Assembly (NCBI GenBank): GCA_016744395.1
Contig: JADGEK010000021.1
Coordinates: 1 to 59,778, forward strand
DNA from: Gammaproteobacteria bacterium
Lineage (GTDB): Bacteria > Pseudomonadota > Gammaproteobacteria > GRL18
Direction: 5' to 3'
Length of the DNA: 59,778 nucleotides
The notes beneath the pieces were generated by a model. The model searched no databases, was not told the origin of the DNA, and was given only the letters and a program-made list of their open reading frames with translations. Made by a program: the position numbers and the translations under genes. Each line of letters starts with the position of its first letter. Positions within the stretch are counted from its first letter, which is position 1. This document shows, piece by piece, positions 1 to 8,975 of the stretch.

Positions 1-34
1 AGTTCCCATGCGAAAGTAGGTCACTGCCAGGGTT
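1..34 (+). rRNA. rrf: 5S ribosomal RNA, 3' end only
   Basis: The first bases read like the conserved 3' part of bacterial 5S rRNA: CCCATGCGAAAGTAGG, then TCACTGCCAGG. The 5' part lies outside the window. A short hairpin with a GNRA-type loop (GACTG-GAGA-CAGTC, 41-54) follows and could be part of the precursor trailer. An rRNA operon therefore ends here, and birA follows on the same strand. The exact mature 3' end is uncertain by a few bases. Confidence 0.85.
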
Positions 35-61
35 AAACATGACTGGAGACAGTCGGGAAGA

Positions 62-97
62 AGCCTCAGAGTCGAATGATTCTGGGGCTTTTTTTTT
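62..97 (+). terminator. Rho-independent terminator of the rRNA operon
   Basis: A 9-bp stem (AGCCTCAGA at 62-70 pairing with TCTGGGGCT at 81-89, one G-U pair) with a 10-base loop is followed directly by a run of nine T. It sits just after the 5S rRNA, so it should end the rRNA transcript before birA. Confidence 0.9.
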
Positions 98-210
98 GTC
101 GAGCGATCGGGATCTTTTTTTTTAGTGACTTCTGGCGAGGGAGCTTGGGGCTCTATCAAAATAAGCTTTATTCTTGTTTTGTACTGATATATGCTCCAAA
201 ATAGATTGAT

Positions 211-1164
211 ATGAATAACATTGACGAAGAGTATGAGCTATTTAAATCGCTTTGTAATTTAAATTGTATTGAACTCACTGATACCAATAAATTTCTTTTG
301 GATTGTATTAAACAAAAGGGTCTAAAACTTAAGCATAGCAATGGCACGTTTTGTCTTGACTATAAAATAATTCCGCTTTCTGAAAAAGCCATCCGGGCTG
401 GGATTAATTCACTGTTAAATGAATCTATTAATAACTTTGATATTTTGTACGAAACAAGTTCTACCAATAAAATAATTGCAGGTAAGCAATTAACTGAGGA
501 ATATTCTGTTTTATTAACAGAGTTTCAGAATAAGGGACAAGGTCGAAGAAATAGACAGTGGGTTTCACCACTAGCGGATAATATTTATCTTTCTATAAGG
601 TTTAACCTTGTGGAACCAGATAATATTCATCTTATTCCTCTATTAACTGCACTATCAATATGTTCTGCTCTTAATAATCTAGGCATTGATGGTTGTCTCA
701 TTAAATGGCCAAATGATATTTACCTTTCAGGAAAAAAGTTGGCAGGTATTCTAGTAGAAAGTTATTATAACAAAGCGAATGGTTTTGATCTTGTTGTCGG
801 TATTGGATTAAATGTTAATATGCAGTTTAATGATAATATTGATCAGGTTTGGACAAGCCTACGTATTTCTCAGAATAAACTCTTTGACCGTAATATAATT
901 ATTTCTGAAATTATATCTGAAACATTACAAGTTTATAATAAATTATCTGAAGTTGATTTAGTTACGTTTGTACAAGATTGGAACTCTCATGACTATCTCT
1001 ATAATTCAGACATTATCATTACTAATGATGAAAAGAGTTATACTGCTGTTGCTCGTGGCATATCCAGCGATGGTGCTTTACAGATTTTGGAATCTGGCAG
1101 CAAAACTTTAAAAAAAATATATTCTGCTGATGTCTCAGTCAAAACAAAACATAGCAAAGTTTGA
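211..1164 (+). CDS. birA: Biotin--[acetyl-CoA-carboxylase] ligase, BirA type
   Basis: This enzyme activates biotin with ATP and attaches it to the biotin carrier subunit of acetyl-CoA carboxylase in the cytoplasm. The biotinyl-AMP loop is visible as GQGRRNRQW (109-117), and the biotin pocket as KWPNDIYLSGKKLAG (from 165) followed by VGIGLNVN. At 317 residues it has the length of the two-domain E. coli type. The first 80 residues are where the winged-helix repressor domain would be, but they match poorly, so repression of biotin genes is uncertain. It is the first gene of a three-gene run with coaX and a SPOR protein; its stop overlaps a possible TTG start of coaX. Confidence 0.93.
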   Translation: MNNIDEEYELFKSLCNLNCIELTDTNKFLLDCIKQKGLKLKHSNGTFCLDYKIIPLSEKAIRAGINSLLNESINNFDILYETSSTNKIIAGKQLTEEYSVLLTEFQNKGQGRRNRQWVSPLADNIYLSIRFNLVEPDNIHLIPLLTALSICSALNNLGIDGCLIKWPNDIYLSGKKLAGILVESYYNKANGFDLVVGIGLNVNMQFNDNIDQVWTSLRISQNKLFDRNIIISEIISETLQVYNKLSEVDLVTFVQDWNSHDYLYNSDIIITNDEKSYTAVARGISSDGALQILESGSKTLKKIYSADVSVKTKHSKV

Positions 1165-1175
1165 GAGTTAAAAAA

Positions 1176-1952
1176 GTGAATTGTATATTAATAGATGCTG
1201 GTAATAGTTTTTTAAAAATTAGTTTAATTGACCGTTTCGATGATTCTGATCTTAGTTATAATATTTTAGATTACTCAAACTTATATGATGATTTACTTGA
1301 TAAATTTCATGATGTCATAGCCTCACAAGTTATTATCTGTAATGTTAGCAATCCTGTTAATTACCATATTATTTCTGATGCCATTTACAAAATCTGGCGT
1401 ATAAATCCACATCTTATTCAGGTTGAGCAAAACTCATATGGGCTTTCTACTCGATACACTAACCCTAGAGTTTTAGGAAGTGATCGCTGGGTTGCTATGA
1501 TAGCTGCGCTTACTGAGTTCAAAACTAATCTTTGTGTGGTTGATTGTGGAACTGCAGTCACTGTTGATGTTGTTACAAAGACGGGCATGCATATTGGAGG
1601 CTTCATTACACCAGGGCTAAAAACATCTCGTCTTTCACTTGGTCTAAAGGCCAATAATCTTCCATCTGTTGATAATAATGATGAAAACATTAATAATGAA
1701 ACTTCAATTTTGGCAATAAACACTCAAGATGCAATTTTAGGTGGTACGCTTTATCAAATTAGTGCTTATATTGAGCGTATTGTCTCAGAAATTAAGCTTG
1801 AGTTTGGTGAAGATATAGAGTGTATTATCACTGGAGGTGATGCCGATAAAATACAGGCACTCACTTGCCACCATTTTCATCATAGAGAAACACTCGTATT
1901 GGATGGATTAAGAATTGTGGCACAGAGACTATTTGAGAAGGTTAGAAAATGA
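1176..1952 (+). CDS. coaX: Type III pantothenate kinase
   Basis: Phosphorylates pantothenate in the first step of coenzyme A synthesis (ASKHA fold). Family marks are the N-terminal DAGNSFLK phosphate loop, GSDRWVAM, the VDCGTAVTVD motif with its catalytic Asp region, GGFITPG, and TGGDA near the C-terminus. A GTG start at 1176 is preferred because GAGAG lies 9 bases upstream and the protein then begins directly before the conserved ILIDAGN strand. A TTG at 1161 overlapping the birA stop is the alternative. It overlaps the next gene by four bases (ATGA), so translation is probably coupled. The birA-coaX pairing is common in gammaproteobacteria. Confidence 0.92.
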   Translation: MNCILIDAGNSFLKISLIDRFDDSDLSYNILDYSNLYDDLLDKFHDVIASQVIICNVSNPVNYHIISDAIYKIWRINPHLIQVEQNSYGLSTRYTNPRVLGSDRWVAMIAALTEFKTNLCVVDCGTAVTVDVVTKTGMHIGGFITPGLKTSRLSLGLKANNLPSVDNNDENINNETSILAINTQDAILGGTLYQISAYIERIVSEIKLEFGEDIECIITGGDADKIQALTCHHFHHRETLVLDGLRIVAQRLFEKVRK

Positions 1953-2713
1953 AGTGGTTGTTTATTGTTGTTGCGTTGCTTAATATTGCATATGGTGCAT
2001 ATAATTTATTTTTTGCACAAGGTTCAAAATTAAATAGTAGCAATGTTGCTTTAGCAGATAAAAGTCAAATTGTAAAATTAAATGAGTTAGATGCTAATGC
2101 TCTAAAAGAACTACAGGATAAGGTTTTACCATCCAAACAAATTATAGATGAAATTGAAGTTTCAGAGTCAATAGATGAGCCCAATGAAATAGAAACTATC
2201 GTAGATATTATTCAAGATAGCGTTCCCGAGAATGAATTAAATTTAGAAGAAAATCTTTGTTATAAGCTTGGACCTTTTACAAAAAGTGTTATGAATGATA
2301 TTCGTTCTTTACTGGAAGTTGAATATAAAAATCAACTATCTTTTGGTATTGAAACAACATCAGATATCACTTATTACCGAATATATATTCCTCCCATACA
2401 AGACAAAGCAAAAATAAAGGAAACACTGGCTAACTTGGATAAGAATAATCTTAAAGATCATTATGTGATGTCAATTGATGGTCGAAAAAATGCCATTGCC
2501 TTAGGTGTTTTTAAAGAACGCAGTGCTGCAGAAACGGTTGCCAGTCAAGCTGCAAAAATTGGTTTGTCTACTACTATAGAAGCAATCAGCGATGACAAAA
2601 ATAGTCTCTATCAACTGATGGTTATTTTTCAAAAAGGTCAAGAAACTAATCGTTATCAGGAAATTATATTACAAAAAGAACTTATTTCTGTCCAGTGCGA
2701 CAATAAGGGTTGA
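1949..2713 (+). CDS. SPOR domain-containing membrane protein
   Basis: The N-terminus is one hydrophobic segment (about residues 3-22, WLFIVVALLNIAYGAYNLFF), followed by an acidic, low-complexity linker (about 40-95). The C-terminal third, containing YVMSIDGRKNAIALGVFKERSAAE, resembles a SPOR domain, which binds denuded glycan strands of peptidoglycan at septa. It is therefore probably an inner-membrane anchored protein with a periplasmic SPOR domain. A SPOR protein often follows coaX in this gene order. No enzymatic role is visible. The tRNA-Thr promoter begins over its stop codon. Confidence 0.75.
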   Translation: MKWLFIVVALLNIAYGAYNLFFAQGSKLNSSNVALADKSQIVKLNELDANALKELQDKVLPSKQIIDEIEVSESIDEPNEIETIVDIIQDSVPENELNLEENLCYKLGPFTKSVMNDIRSLLEVEYKNQLSFGIETTSDITYYRIYIPPIQDKAKIKETLANLDKNNLKDHYVMSIDGRKNAIALGVFKERSAAETVASQAAKIGLSTTIEAISDDKNSLYQLMVIFQKGQETNRYQEIILQKELISVQCDNKG

Positions 2714-2737
2714 TCAGTTCAATAGAGTCTGTATAAT
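2710..2737 (+). promoter_or_regulatory. Sigma-70 promoter of tRNA-Thr
   Basis: TTGATC (2710-2715), a 16-base spacer and a perfect TATAAT (2732-2737) lie just upstream of the tRNA. The bases after the -10 box (ACGCGC) form the GC-rich discriminator typical of stable-RNA promoters under stringent control. The -35 box overlaps the stop of the SPOR gene. Confidence 0.65.
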
Positions 2738-2759
2738 ACGCGCATCAACATTATTTAGT

Positions 2760-2835
<76 letters not shown>

Positions 2836-3202
2836 TTTCTAAGTCTTTTAAAAAAGTAACTTCAATTATTTTATAATTAAGTCAAATTCAATTGCTTCTA
2901 TAATATCCAATCTAAAGTTCAATTTTCTACAAAAAAATAACAAAACAAATGCATTACTCATTATTATGAGAGATTAATCCTTTTTTTGTAACGCTTGTCA
3001 TTTATGTTCTGAATAGCTGGCTAACAGAGCCTTCAGGCATAATTTCTTCCAGCTTATCAAGAAAAGCATTAAGAGATTAGCACTGAATAACCTTTGATTT
3101 ATTCCTTAAGCTGAATACGAACTCGTATGTCATCAGTGTTGAATTTGTTAGCGTTTTGTTAAAGTCAGATATATTACAGTTTCACGGAAGGAAAGTATTT
3201 GT
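2836..3202. other. Intergenic gap at a synteny break
   Basis: These 367 bases hold no convincing gene, RNA or strong terminator. On the minus strand a stretch of about 24 codons (roughly 3004-3075) is open and ends in a stop, but nothing in it is recognisable. A weak Shine-Dalgarno sequence (GGAAGGAAAG, 3186-3195) serves the ligase start at 3203. This is where tuf and its neighbours would be expected. Confidence 0.5.
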
Positions 3203-4147
3203 ATGATTTCAGGGTTTGATTGCAATCGAGTGACAGAAATATCGGGTAAAATACCTGCACTTTTTTTTAGTTTATCCATGGGTCTTTTTTTGTGGACTTT
3301 AGCTCAACATGCCCTTGCTAGCGGGATAGTTCTGGAAAAGTCAGAACGTCCGCAATTAATATTACTGAAATCCTATCACAAGGGGATGGATGTAAAAAAC
3401 TGGTCTATGAGCGAAAAGCTTGATGGTGTCAGAGCATACTGGAATGGTCAAACTTTGTATTCACGCAGTGGTAGAAAAATTGCTGCACCGAAGTGGTTCA
3501 CCAAAGATTTCCCAAACTTTAAGCTGGATGGTGAATTGTGGACAAAAAGGGGTGACTTTGAACATATTACTTCGATTGTAAATAGGCATAAACCGCATAA
3601 TGGCTGGAAGCAAATCACTTATGAGATTTTTGAAGTGCCTGATGCTCCTGGAAGTTTTCCAGAGAGATTAAACCGAATTAAATCCTGGCAACAACAACAG
3701 CCATCCCAATATATTCATATTGTTGACCAATCTGTTTGCAAAGGCCCATCACATTTGCAATCATTTCTTAGTGAAGTGGAACAAAAGGGCGGTGAAGGCG
3801 TGGTGATCAGAAATCCTGATTTACCCTATCATACTGGACGAAGTCAAACGTCACTCAAAGTCAAAAGTTTTCAAGATGCTGAATGTCAGGTGACTGGCTA
3901 TAAAAAAGGTCGGGGAAAGTTCATCAGGATGACTGGAGCACTTTATTGCCAGATACAGGACCAGAGAGTTATTAGCATTGGCAGTGGTTTATCAAATGAA
4001 GAAAGGGCCAATCCACCGCCTATTGGAAGTATTGTTACCTATAAACATAATGGCTATACATCAACAGGAAAACCTCGTTTTCCAGTTTACCTGCGCATTA
4101 GAATAAAAAATGAGACACATGACGATCATGCGACCAAGAAAAAATAA
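3203..4147 (+). CDS. ATP-dependent DNA ligase with signal peptide (LigE type)
   Basis: A minimal ATP-dependent DNA ligase. Motif I is EKLDGVRAYW, with the Lys that is adenylated. Later motifs are SRSGR, LDGELW, YEIFEV, GGEGVVIRNP and LKVK. The C-terminal OB-fold part ends in YKHNGYTSTGKPRFPVYLRIR. The first 40 residues form a hydrophobic signal peptide with a plausible cut after HALAS, so the protein is probably periplasmic, as proposed for LigE enzymes linked to DNA uptake or extracellular DNA. It lacks extra N-terminal DNA-binding domains. Decayed helicase sequence follows. The fold is secure; the biological role is inferred. Confidence 0.87.
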   Translation: MISGFDCNRVTEISGKIPALFFSLSMGLFLWTLAQHALASGIVLEKSERPQLILLKSYHKGMDVKNWSMSEKLDGVRAYWNGQTLYSRSGRKIAAPKWFTKDFPNFKLDGELWTKRGDFEHITSIVNRHKPHNGWKQITYEIFEVPDAPGSFPERLNRIKSWQQQQPSQYIHIVDQSVCKGPSHLQSFLSEVEQKGGEGVVIRNPDLPYHTGRSQTSLKVKSFQDAECQVTGYKKGRGKFIRMTGALYCQIQDQRVISIGSGLSNEERANPPPIGSIVTYKHNGYTSTGKPRFPVYLRIRIKNETHDDHATKKK

Positions 4148-4187
4148 AACATCAAAGAAAAGAATCAAGAAGAAAACAGCAGTTTCA

Positions 4188-4991
4188 ATGGCTACAGGAT
4201 GGCTGACCACGGATGAAGAAGAAATTCAGCGTCGCCGGTTTACGCTCAATGGAAGAAAAACTGACGGTAAAAATAATAGTGTCTGAAGACTATAAAGCTT
4301 CCTCCATCTATACTGATTATATTATCTCATCTATGAGTGATATGGGTTCTGGCTCACAATATAAAGTAGAATATTGAGATAAAAAACAACGAATCAACAC
4401 CTGTGATTGTCCAGCTCACCAAATTGATGGTCTAGCCACTTGCAAACATGTTGAGCGGGTTTTACTATTTCTTCTATGAAAATAAATTCCAGCCAATCTT
4501 TAAAAAAGATCATTATTTAACCGATATTTCACAGTGAAATCGCGCCGATTGTCTGAAAACCTATCAAAAAAGTTCATTTTTTACCTATGTAATTATCAAC
4601 AGCTTCTCTACGATCATGAGGCGATTTAAAGCATTCTTATTCCAGGTGTGATCACTCTTGTTGAAGTGCAACGGATTAAAAACTGGCAGTTGAAAACAAC
4701 ACAGGTAGTAAAGTGACTGCAAAGTCCCTATTTGTTTGTTTTGACAGGGATACCACTGGAATTGTCCGTGTCCTGCCAGTATCAGATCCAGATAGGAAAA
4801 GTGGAGGAAACCGTTGATTTATCTATTATTGAACAACAATAATTCCTCGTTTTAAAATACCTGGTGAGGTATTAACCATTCGGGCTAGTTTCAGAGAAGA
4901 CAGTGACATTCACAAAAAAGGAGCCATGATATTATTACAGCATCTATTACAAATGGTGGATGAGCAGCTACTGAATCAACTTTTGCCATAA
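4188..4991 (+). pseudogene. Remnant of a SNF2-family helicase with SWIM zinc finger
   Basis: No intact gene lies between 4148 and 5393, but helicase fragments remain in order on the plus strand. Codons from 4188 read MATGWLTTDEEEIQRRR and stop at 4284. A SWIM finger (CDC...TCKH, 4402-4449) lies downstream, with an in-frame stop just before it. At 4663-4686 the codons read EVQRIKNW, a decayed form of the SNF2 motif II (DEAQRIKNW). In the same frame after a TGA, SPYLFVLTGIPLEL (from 4723) matches motif III (LTGTPLEN). The stops, frameshifts and large internal losses show a dead gene. The last part (4840-4991) is open but not recognisable, so the end is approximate. Confidence 0.75.
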
Positions 4992-5250
4992 ACTGTTGTC
5001 ATTAATTCGTCATCTTCAAGGTTTAAACTTTGAATGTGATGAATTCAAACAGCTTAAATGTTGATGGAACTATAACCAGCCATTCACAAAATAGCGTACT
5101 TTTCCAGAGCTTAGCAAAAATGAATAAGACGGCTACCAGTGGAAAACAAACCGATAAAAGTCTGCAATAATGTGAAGAATCCTATAACTAAATTACATGG
5201 AAATACAGGTATTCAATGCACTCATCCCTGATTGTGTGTATTCTTATTGT

Positions 5251-5267
5251 TGTAAAAAAAACTGACA
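5251..5267 (-). promoter_or_regulatory. Candidate regulator site, TGTCA-N7-TTACA motif (copy 1)
   Basis: On the minus strand these bases read TGTCAGTTTTTTTTACA. The 17 bases, and one more beyond, are identical to the site at 19149-19165 in front of the PEP-CTERM gene. The site lies about 125 bases upstream of the first gene of the priming-transferase/prs operon. The half sites form an imperfect dyad. The binding protein is unknown; PrsR is the obvious candidate because it is encoded here. Confidence 0.55.
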
Positions 5268-5269
5268 TA

Positions 5270-5336
5270 AAGTGTAAAAAATCTAGACAATGTAGTCTTT
5301 TACTGTCATTAATTCTAAACTCAATATGTTACACTT
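5270..5336. repeat. Inverted repeat AAGTGTAA / TTACACTT
   Basis: AAGTGTAA (5270-5277) and its perfect inverse TTACACTT (5329-5336) flank 51 bases in front of the gene at 5394. The spacing is about five helical turns. It may be a paired operator or chance in AT-rich DNA. Confidence 0.3.
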
Positions 5337-5393
5337 AATTACCTATGATGATAAAGTTTTCATGGAAGTTCAATAATATGGTGTTATTACGCA

Positions 5394-6773
5394 ATGGTTA
5401 GAATTTTTAAGCACTACATTCCATTTAGCCTGGTTTTTGTTGGACTATTTGAGGCTTGCGTCTTTTTTTCTTCAGTACCTATTGCAAGATACATTAACAA
5501 ATATGATGTTAATCAGTTTAATGGTTTTTTTTATACAGAGTTTATTTATACTCTTATCGTTATTCTTTCTATTGCTGCAGCGGGTTTATATAGCAGACAT
5601 CTACGAGAAAACTTAAGAGGGGTGGTCTTCAGGGTTATTTTAGTTCTTACCTTTGTTTTTTTCGTTATGAGCTTTTTGTTTTACCTTCATCCCGCATTAT
5701 TCACTGCAAGGACTTCTTTTATTTATGCGCTAATGATTACAGGTGGCACTTTGATCATTACTCGTACATTTCTTTTTTTCTTTATTAATCAAGAGTTTTT
5801 TAAGAAACAAATTATTGTCTATGGTGCGGGGAAAAAAGCGTCACATCTTAATGAATTACGTCGAAAATCAGATACCAGGAACATAAAACTGGTAGGCTTC
5901 ATTCCCATTGAAGGTCAAGAGGTCGTTGTTGGAGAAAATCAACTTGTTGATTTACCAAGTGGCTTGTTTTCATATATTTCTGTCAATAAAATCGATGAAA
6001 TAGTGGTTGCAATTGATGACCGCAGAAAAAACTTTGCTGTTGATGAAGTGCTTGAGTGCCGGGTAAAAGGAATTGAAATTATTGATATTTCAACATTCTT
6101 TGAGCGTCAGACTGGACGAATTAAACTGCATGCATTACACCCGAGTAATCTTATTTTTTCGGATGGATTTATACAGGGAGGCTTAGACCTCTATATTAAA
6201 CGAGTTTTTGATGTATCGGCATCTCTTCTATTATTGTTGCTCACTTGGCCAGTAATGCTTATAACAGCCTTTGCAATTATGTTTGAATCGGGCTTTAAAG
6301 GGACTATTTTTTATAGGCAAATACGAGTTGGACTTTTTAATAAAAACTTTGAAGTGTTTAAATTTCGCAGTATGAGTATGGATGCGGAAAAAAATGGTGC
6401 CCAATTTGCACAAACATCCGATCCCAGAGTAACAAAAGTTGGTGATGTGATACGTAAGTTTCGAATTGATGAACTGCCGCAACTGTATAATGTTTTAATC
6501 GGTGATATGAGTTTTGTTGGCCCAAGGCCAGAGCGTCCTGAATTTGTAAAAGATCTTTCAGAGACGATTAAATATTATGAAATCAGGCACTATGTTAAAC
6601 CAGGTATCACTGGTTGGGCTCAAATTTGTTATCCTTATGGTGCAACAGAGGCGGATACTCGTAATAAACTTGAATATGATCTTTACTATATGAAAAATTA
6701 CAGTATTTTCTTAGATATCATGATATTACTACAAACAATTCAAGTGGTGATCTGGCGTCAGGGTTCTCGATAA
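5394..6773 (+). CDS. Priming polyprenyl-phosphate sugar transferase, PEP-CTERM/XrtA system type
   Basis: Starts polysaccharide repeat-unit assembly by moving a sugar phosphate onto undecaprenyl phosphate at the inner membrane. The N-terminal half has four to five membrane segments (residues 10-135), then a nucleotide-binding-like domain (IIVYGAGKKA). A further membrane-dipping helix (about 270-298) leads into the catalytic domain, with the conserved region FRSMSMDAE (324-332), FRIDELPQLYNVLIGDMSFVG and GPRPERPEF (from 376). The length of 459 is usual for this class. It is the first gene of a unit with prsK and prsR, whereas the other polymer genes lie 29 kb away. No strong Shine-Dalgarno site is visible. 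Confidence 0.9.
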   Translation: MVRIFKHYIPFSLVFVGLFEACVFFSSVPIARYINKYDVNQFNGFFYTEFIYTLIVILSIAAAGLYSRHLRENLRGVVFRVILVLTFVFFVMSFLFYLHPALFTARTSFIYALMITGGTLIITRTFLFFFINQEFFKKQIIVYGAGKKASHLNELRRKSDTRNIKLVGFIPIEGQEVVVGENQLVDLPSGLFSYISVNKIDEIVVAIDDRRKNFAVDEVLECRVKGIEIIDISTFFERQTGRIKLHALHPSNLIFSDGFIQGGLDLYIKRVFDVSASLLLLLLTWPVMLITAFAIMFESGFKGTIFYRQIRVGLFNKNFEVFKFRSMSMDAEKNGAQFAQTSDPRVTKVGDVIRKFRIDELPQLYNVLIGDMSFVGPRPERPEFVKDLSETIKYYEIRHYVKPGITGWAQICYPYGATEADTRNKLEYDLYYMKNYSIFLDIMILLQTIQVVIWRQGSR

Positions 6774-6797
6774 TATGAAGAAACTCGGGCTCATTGC

Positions 6798-8975
6798 ATG
6801 AACATCGAGAGCTATAATATCTATAGCTACCTGTTAGCGACTGTAGCCTATGGTGCATTGTTGTTACTTAGCCTCTGGGGCATCAAAAGATACACCTCAG
6901 GCCTTACATTTTTTATTGCGGTCTTTTTTTCGTTGGTCTGGTCAGCTTATACTTCATATAATCTGTATAGTGAAGAACTTTATTCATCAAGTATCTTACC
7001 ATTTGAAACGATTCGAAACCTATGCTGGTATATCTATTTATTAGCCATGCTAGGCAATCTTGAACGGCAAAAAACACACACTGAAAATACCATTCGCAGT
7101 GAATTTACCTTCTTATTAAATACAAACTACAGCCTATTTCTTCTTGTAGGCTGCCTATTTGTTTTCGTTGCTGAATTGATACCTGAATTAATGTTTCAGC
7201 TTAACCACTGGTTAGGTATGGATTTCAGGCTTTTGTCCCACGTATCCTTTGCAATTATTGGCCTCATCTTAATTGAACAACTCTATAGAAATTCAGTCAC
7301 AGAACAACGTTGGGCAATAAAATTTATCTGTCTTGGTCTTGGTGGCCTTTTTACCTTTGATTTTATCATCTACAGCAAATCCCTGCTCTTTGCTGATATT
7401 GACATCATGCTCTGGAATGCTAGGGGAGTTGTGAATGCCCTGATTGTCCCCTTGCTGGCAATTTCTGTGGTTCGACTACAAGAAGAATCAAGAGCCTATA
7501 CAATTTCAAGGAAAGTTATTTTTCATACCTCTGCATTGGTTGGAACAGGACTGTATCTTATTTTTATGTCAATGGCAGGCTTTTATATTAAGAAATTTGG
7601 TGGAAACTGGGGGGAAGTTGCCCAAATACTGTTTATTTTTCTGGCATTATTACTCTTGCTTGCACTGATGTTTTCAGGCGCAATGAGAGCTCGTTTAAAG
7701 GTTTATTTTAACAAGCACTTTGTGCATTATCGTTATGATTATCGTGAAGAATGGATAAAGTTGAGTAAGACTCTGGCTGAATTGAAATCAATCAATGAGT
7801 TGTCTCCTTTTATGATTAAAACGCTTGCTGATTTAGTTGATAGTTCAGGAGGTGGTTTATGGGTTCAAAATGAACAGGGGGATTATTATCTTGCTGAGAC
7901 ATTAGTTCATGGTTTTGATGGTAGTGGTCTGGAATTAATAGCCCAGGATGATGATTCAGTTCAATTTTTACAAAAAAAACAGTGGGTCATCGATTTGTTT
8001 GAATATGATGCTGCTCCTGAAGTCTATGAGCAAGCCAATTTTTTTCCATGGACTGAAAATAATAATGATATTTGGTTACTAATTCCTCTTTTACAACAAA
8101 ATGAGCTTAAAGCTTTTGTGGTATTAACAAAACCCAGAGTGCCTAGAAAACTAAACTGGGAAGATCATGACCTGCTCAGAACAGTTGGTATGCAATTGGC
8201 CAATGCCTTTATTTTGAGTCAGGCCAGTGAAGAATTATCCACAGCAAGACAATTTGAGGCCTATAGCCGTTTGTCAGCCTTTATTATTCATGATTTAAAA
8301 AATCTGGTTGCTCAGGTTTCACTCGTAGTAAAGAATGCTGAAAAGCACAAACATAATCCTGAGTTTATAGATGATGCCATTGATACGCTGGAAAACGTAG
8401 TAGTTAAAATGCAAAAATTAGTTCAGCAACTCAGACAACGGAATGTTAAGGATGAGCAATCTGCACTTGATTTGGTCAGTGTCATAAAAGACATTATAAA
8501 ACAACAGTCTGCCCACTCCCCAGTACCTCAATTTCAAACCGAGTTGACGGAATGTTTCATCATGGGTGAACAAGAAAAAATTTCAGCGATATTAGGGCAT
8601 CTGGTACAAAATGCCCAGGATGCAACCGAAGATAATGGTTCAATAATTTTAGAGCTGATAAAAAATAATGCTTTACCTGGTGCTTCACAAAAGCAGGATG
8701 CAATAATAAAAATTACGGATACAGGGAGTGGAATGGATAGAAAGTTTATTTCAGAGCGTCTTTTTAAACCCTTTGATACAACAAAAGGCAATGCTGGCAT
8801 GGGTATTGGGGTTTATGAAGCAAAGAGTTATATTTTAAAACATTCAGGTACTATTTCAGTTGATAGTAAAGTAGCACATGGCACAACATTTATTATTCAT
8901 TTACCAATGGCTTCTGAAAAAGTAAATGTGCCAGAGAAACAATCTGTTGAAGATGTTAAAGGGGGAAAAGAATAA
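6798..8975 (+). CDS. prsK: Membrane histidine kinase PrsK (PEP-CTERM system)
   Basis: Sensor kinase expected to phosphorylate PrsR. The N-terminal 300 residues contain about eight hydrophobic segments. A GAF-like region follows (about 330-475), then the dimerisation/phospho-acceptor box FIIHDLKN with His498, and an HATPase domain with N box HLVQNAQDA, G1 DTGSGMD and G2 GNAGMGIGVYEAK. The architecture and H-box match PrsK kinases of exosortase loci, which with PrsR and RpoN control PEP-CTERM genes. The stop codon abuts the GTG start of prsR, so the pair is co-translated. The signal sensed is unknown. Confidence 0.92.
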   Translation: MNIESYNIYSYLLATVAYGALLLLSLWGIKRYTSGLTFFIAVFFSLVWSAYTSYNLYSEELYSSSILPFETIRNLCWYIYLLAMLGNLERQKTHTENTIRSEFTFLLNTNYSLFLLVGCLFVFVAELIPELMFQLNHWLGMDFRLLSHVSFAIIGLILIEQLYRNSVTEQRWAIKFICLGLGGLFTFDFIIYSKSLLFADIDIMLWNARGVVNALIVPLLAISVVRLQEESRAYTISRKVIFHTSALVGTGLYLIFMSMAGFYIKKFGGNWGEVAQILFIFLALLLLLALMFSGAMRARLKVYFNKHFVHYRYDYREEWIKLSKTLAELKSINELSPFMIKTLADLVDSSGGGLWVQNEQGDYYLAETLVHGFDGSGLELIAQDDDSVQFLQKKQWVIDLFEYDAAPEVYEQANFFPWTENNNDIWLLIPLLQQNELKAFVVLTKPRVPRKLNWEDHDLLRTVGMQLANAFILSQASEELSTARQFEAYSRLSAFIIHDLKNLVAQVSLVVKNAEKHKHNPEFIDDAIDTLENVVVKMQKLVQQLRQRNVKDEQSALDLVSVIKDIIKQQSAHSPVPQFQTELTECFIMGEQEKISAILGHLVQNAQDATEDNGSIILELIKNNALPGASQKQDAIIKITDTGSGMDRKFISERLFKPFDTTKGNAGMGIGVYEAKSYILKHSGTISVDSKVAHGTTFIIHLPMASEKVNVPEKQSVEDVKGGKE

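Noticed and set aside
3004-3075. Open minus-strand stretch of about 24 codons ending in a stop
   Set aside because: Too short, no recognisable family, preceded by an in-frame stop; could be a gene fragment but cannot be supported.
3162-3178. TCAGATAT-ATTACA, similar to the 17-bp motif, before the DNA ligase gene
   Set aside because: One base shorter between half sites and lacks the TGTCA half; probably chance.
5039-5170. Plus-strand open frame of 43 codons starting ATG
   Set aside because: No ribosome site, no motif, composition like decayed DNA; lies in the pseudogene region.
5382-5396. TGG-N-GCA pattern resembling a sigma-54 promoter before the gene at 5394
   Set aside because: The gap between GG and GC is nine bases, one too few, and the GC touches the start codon.
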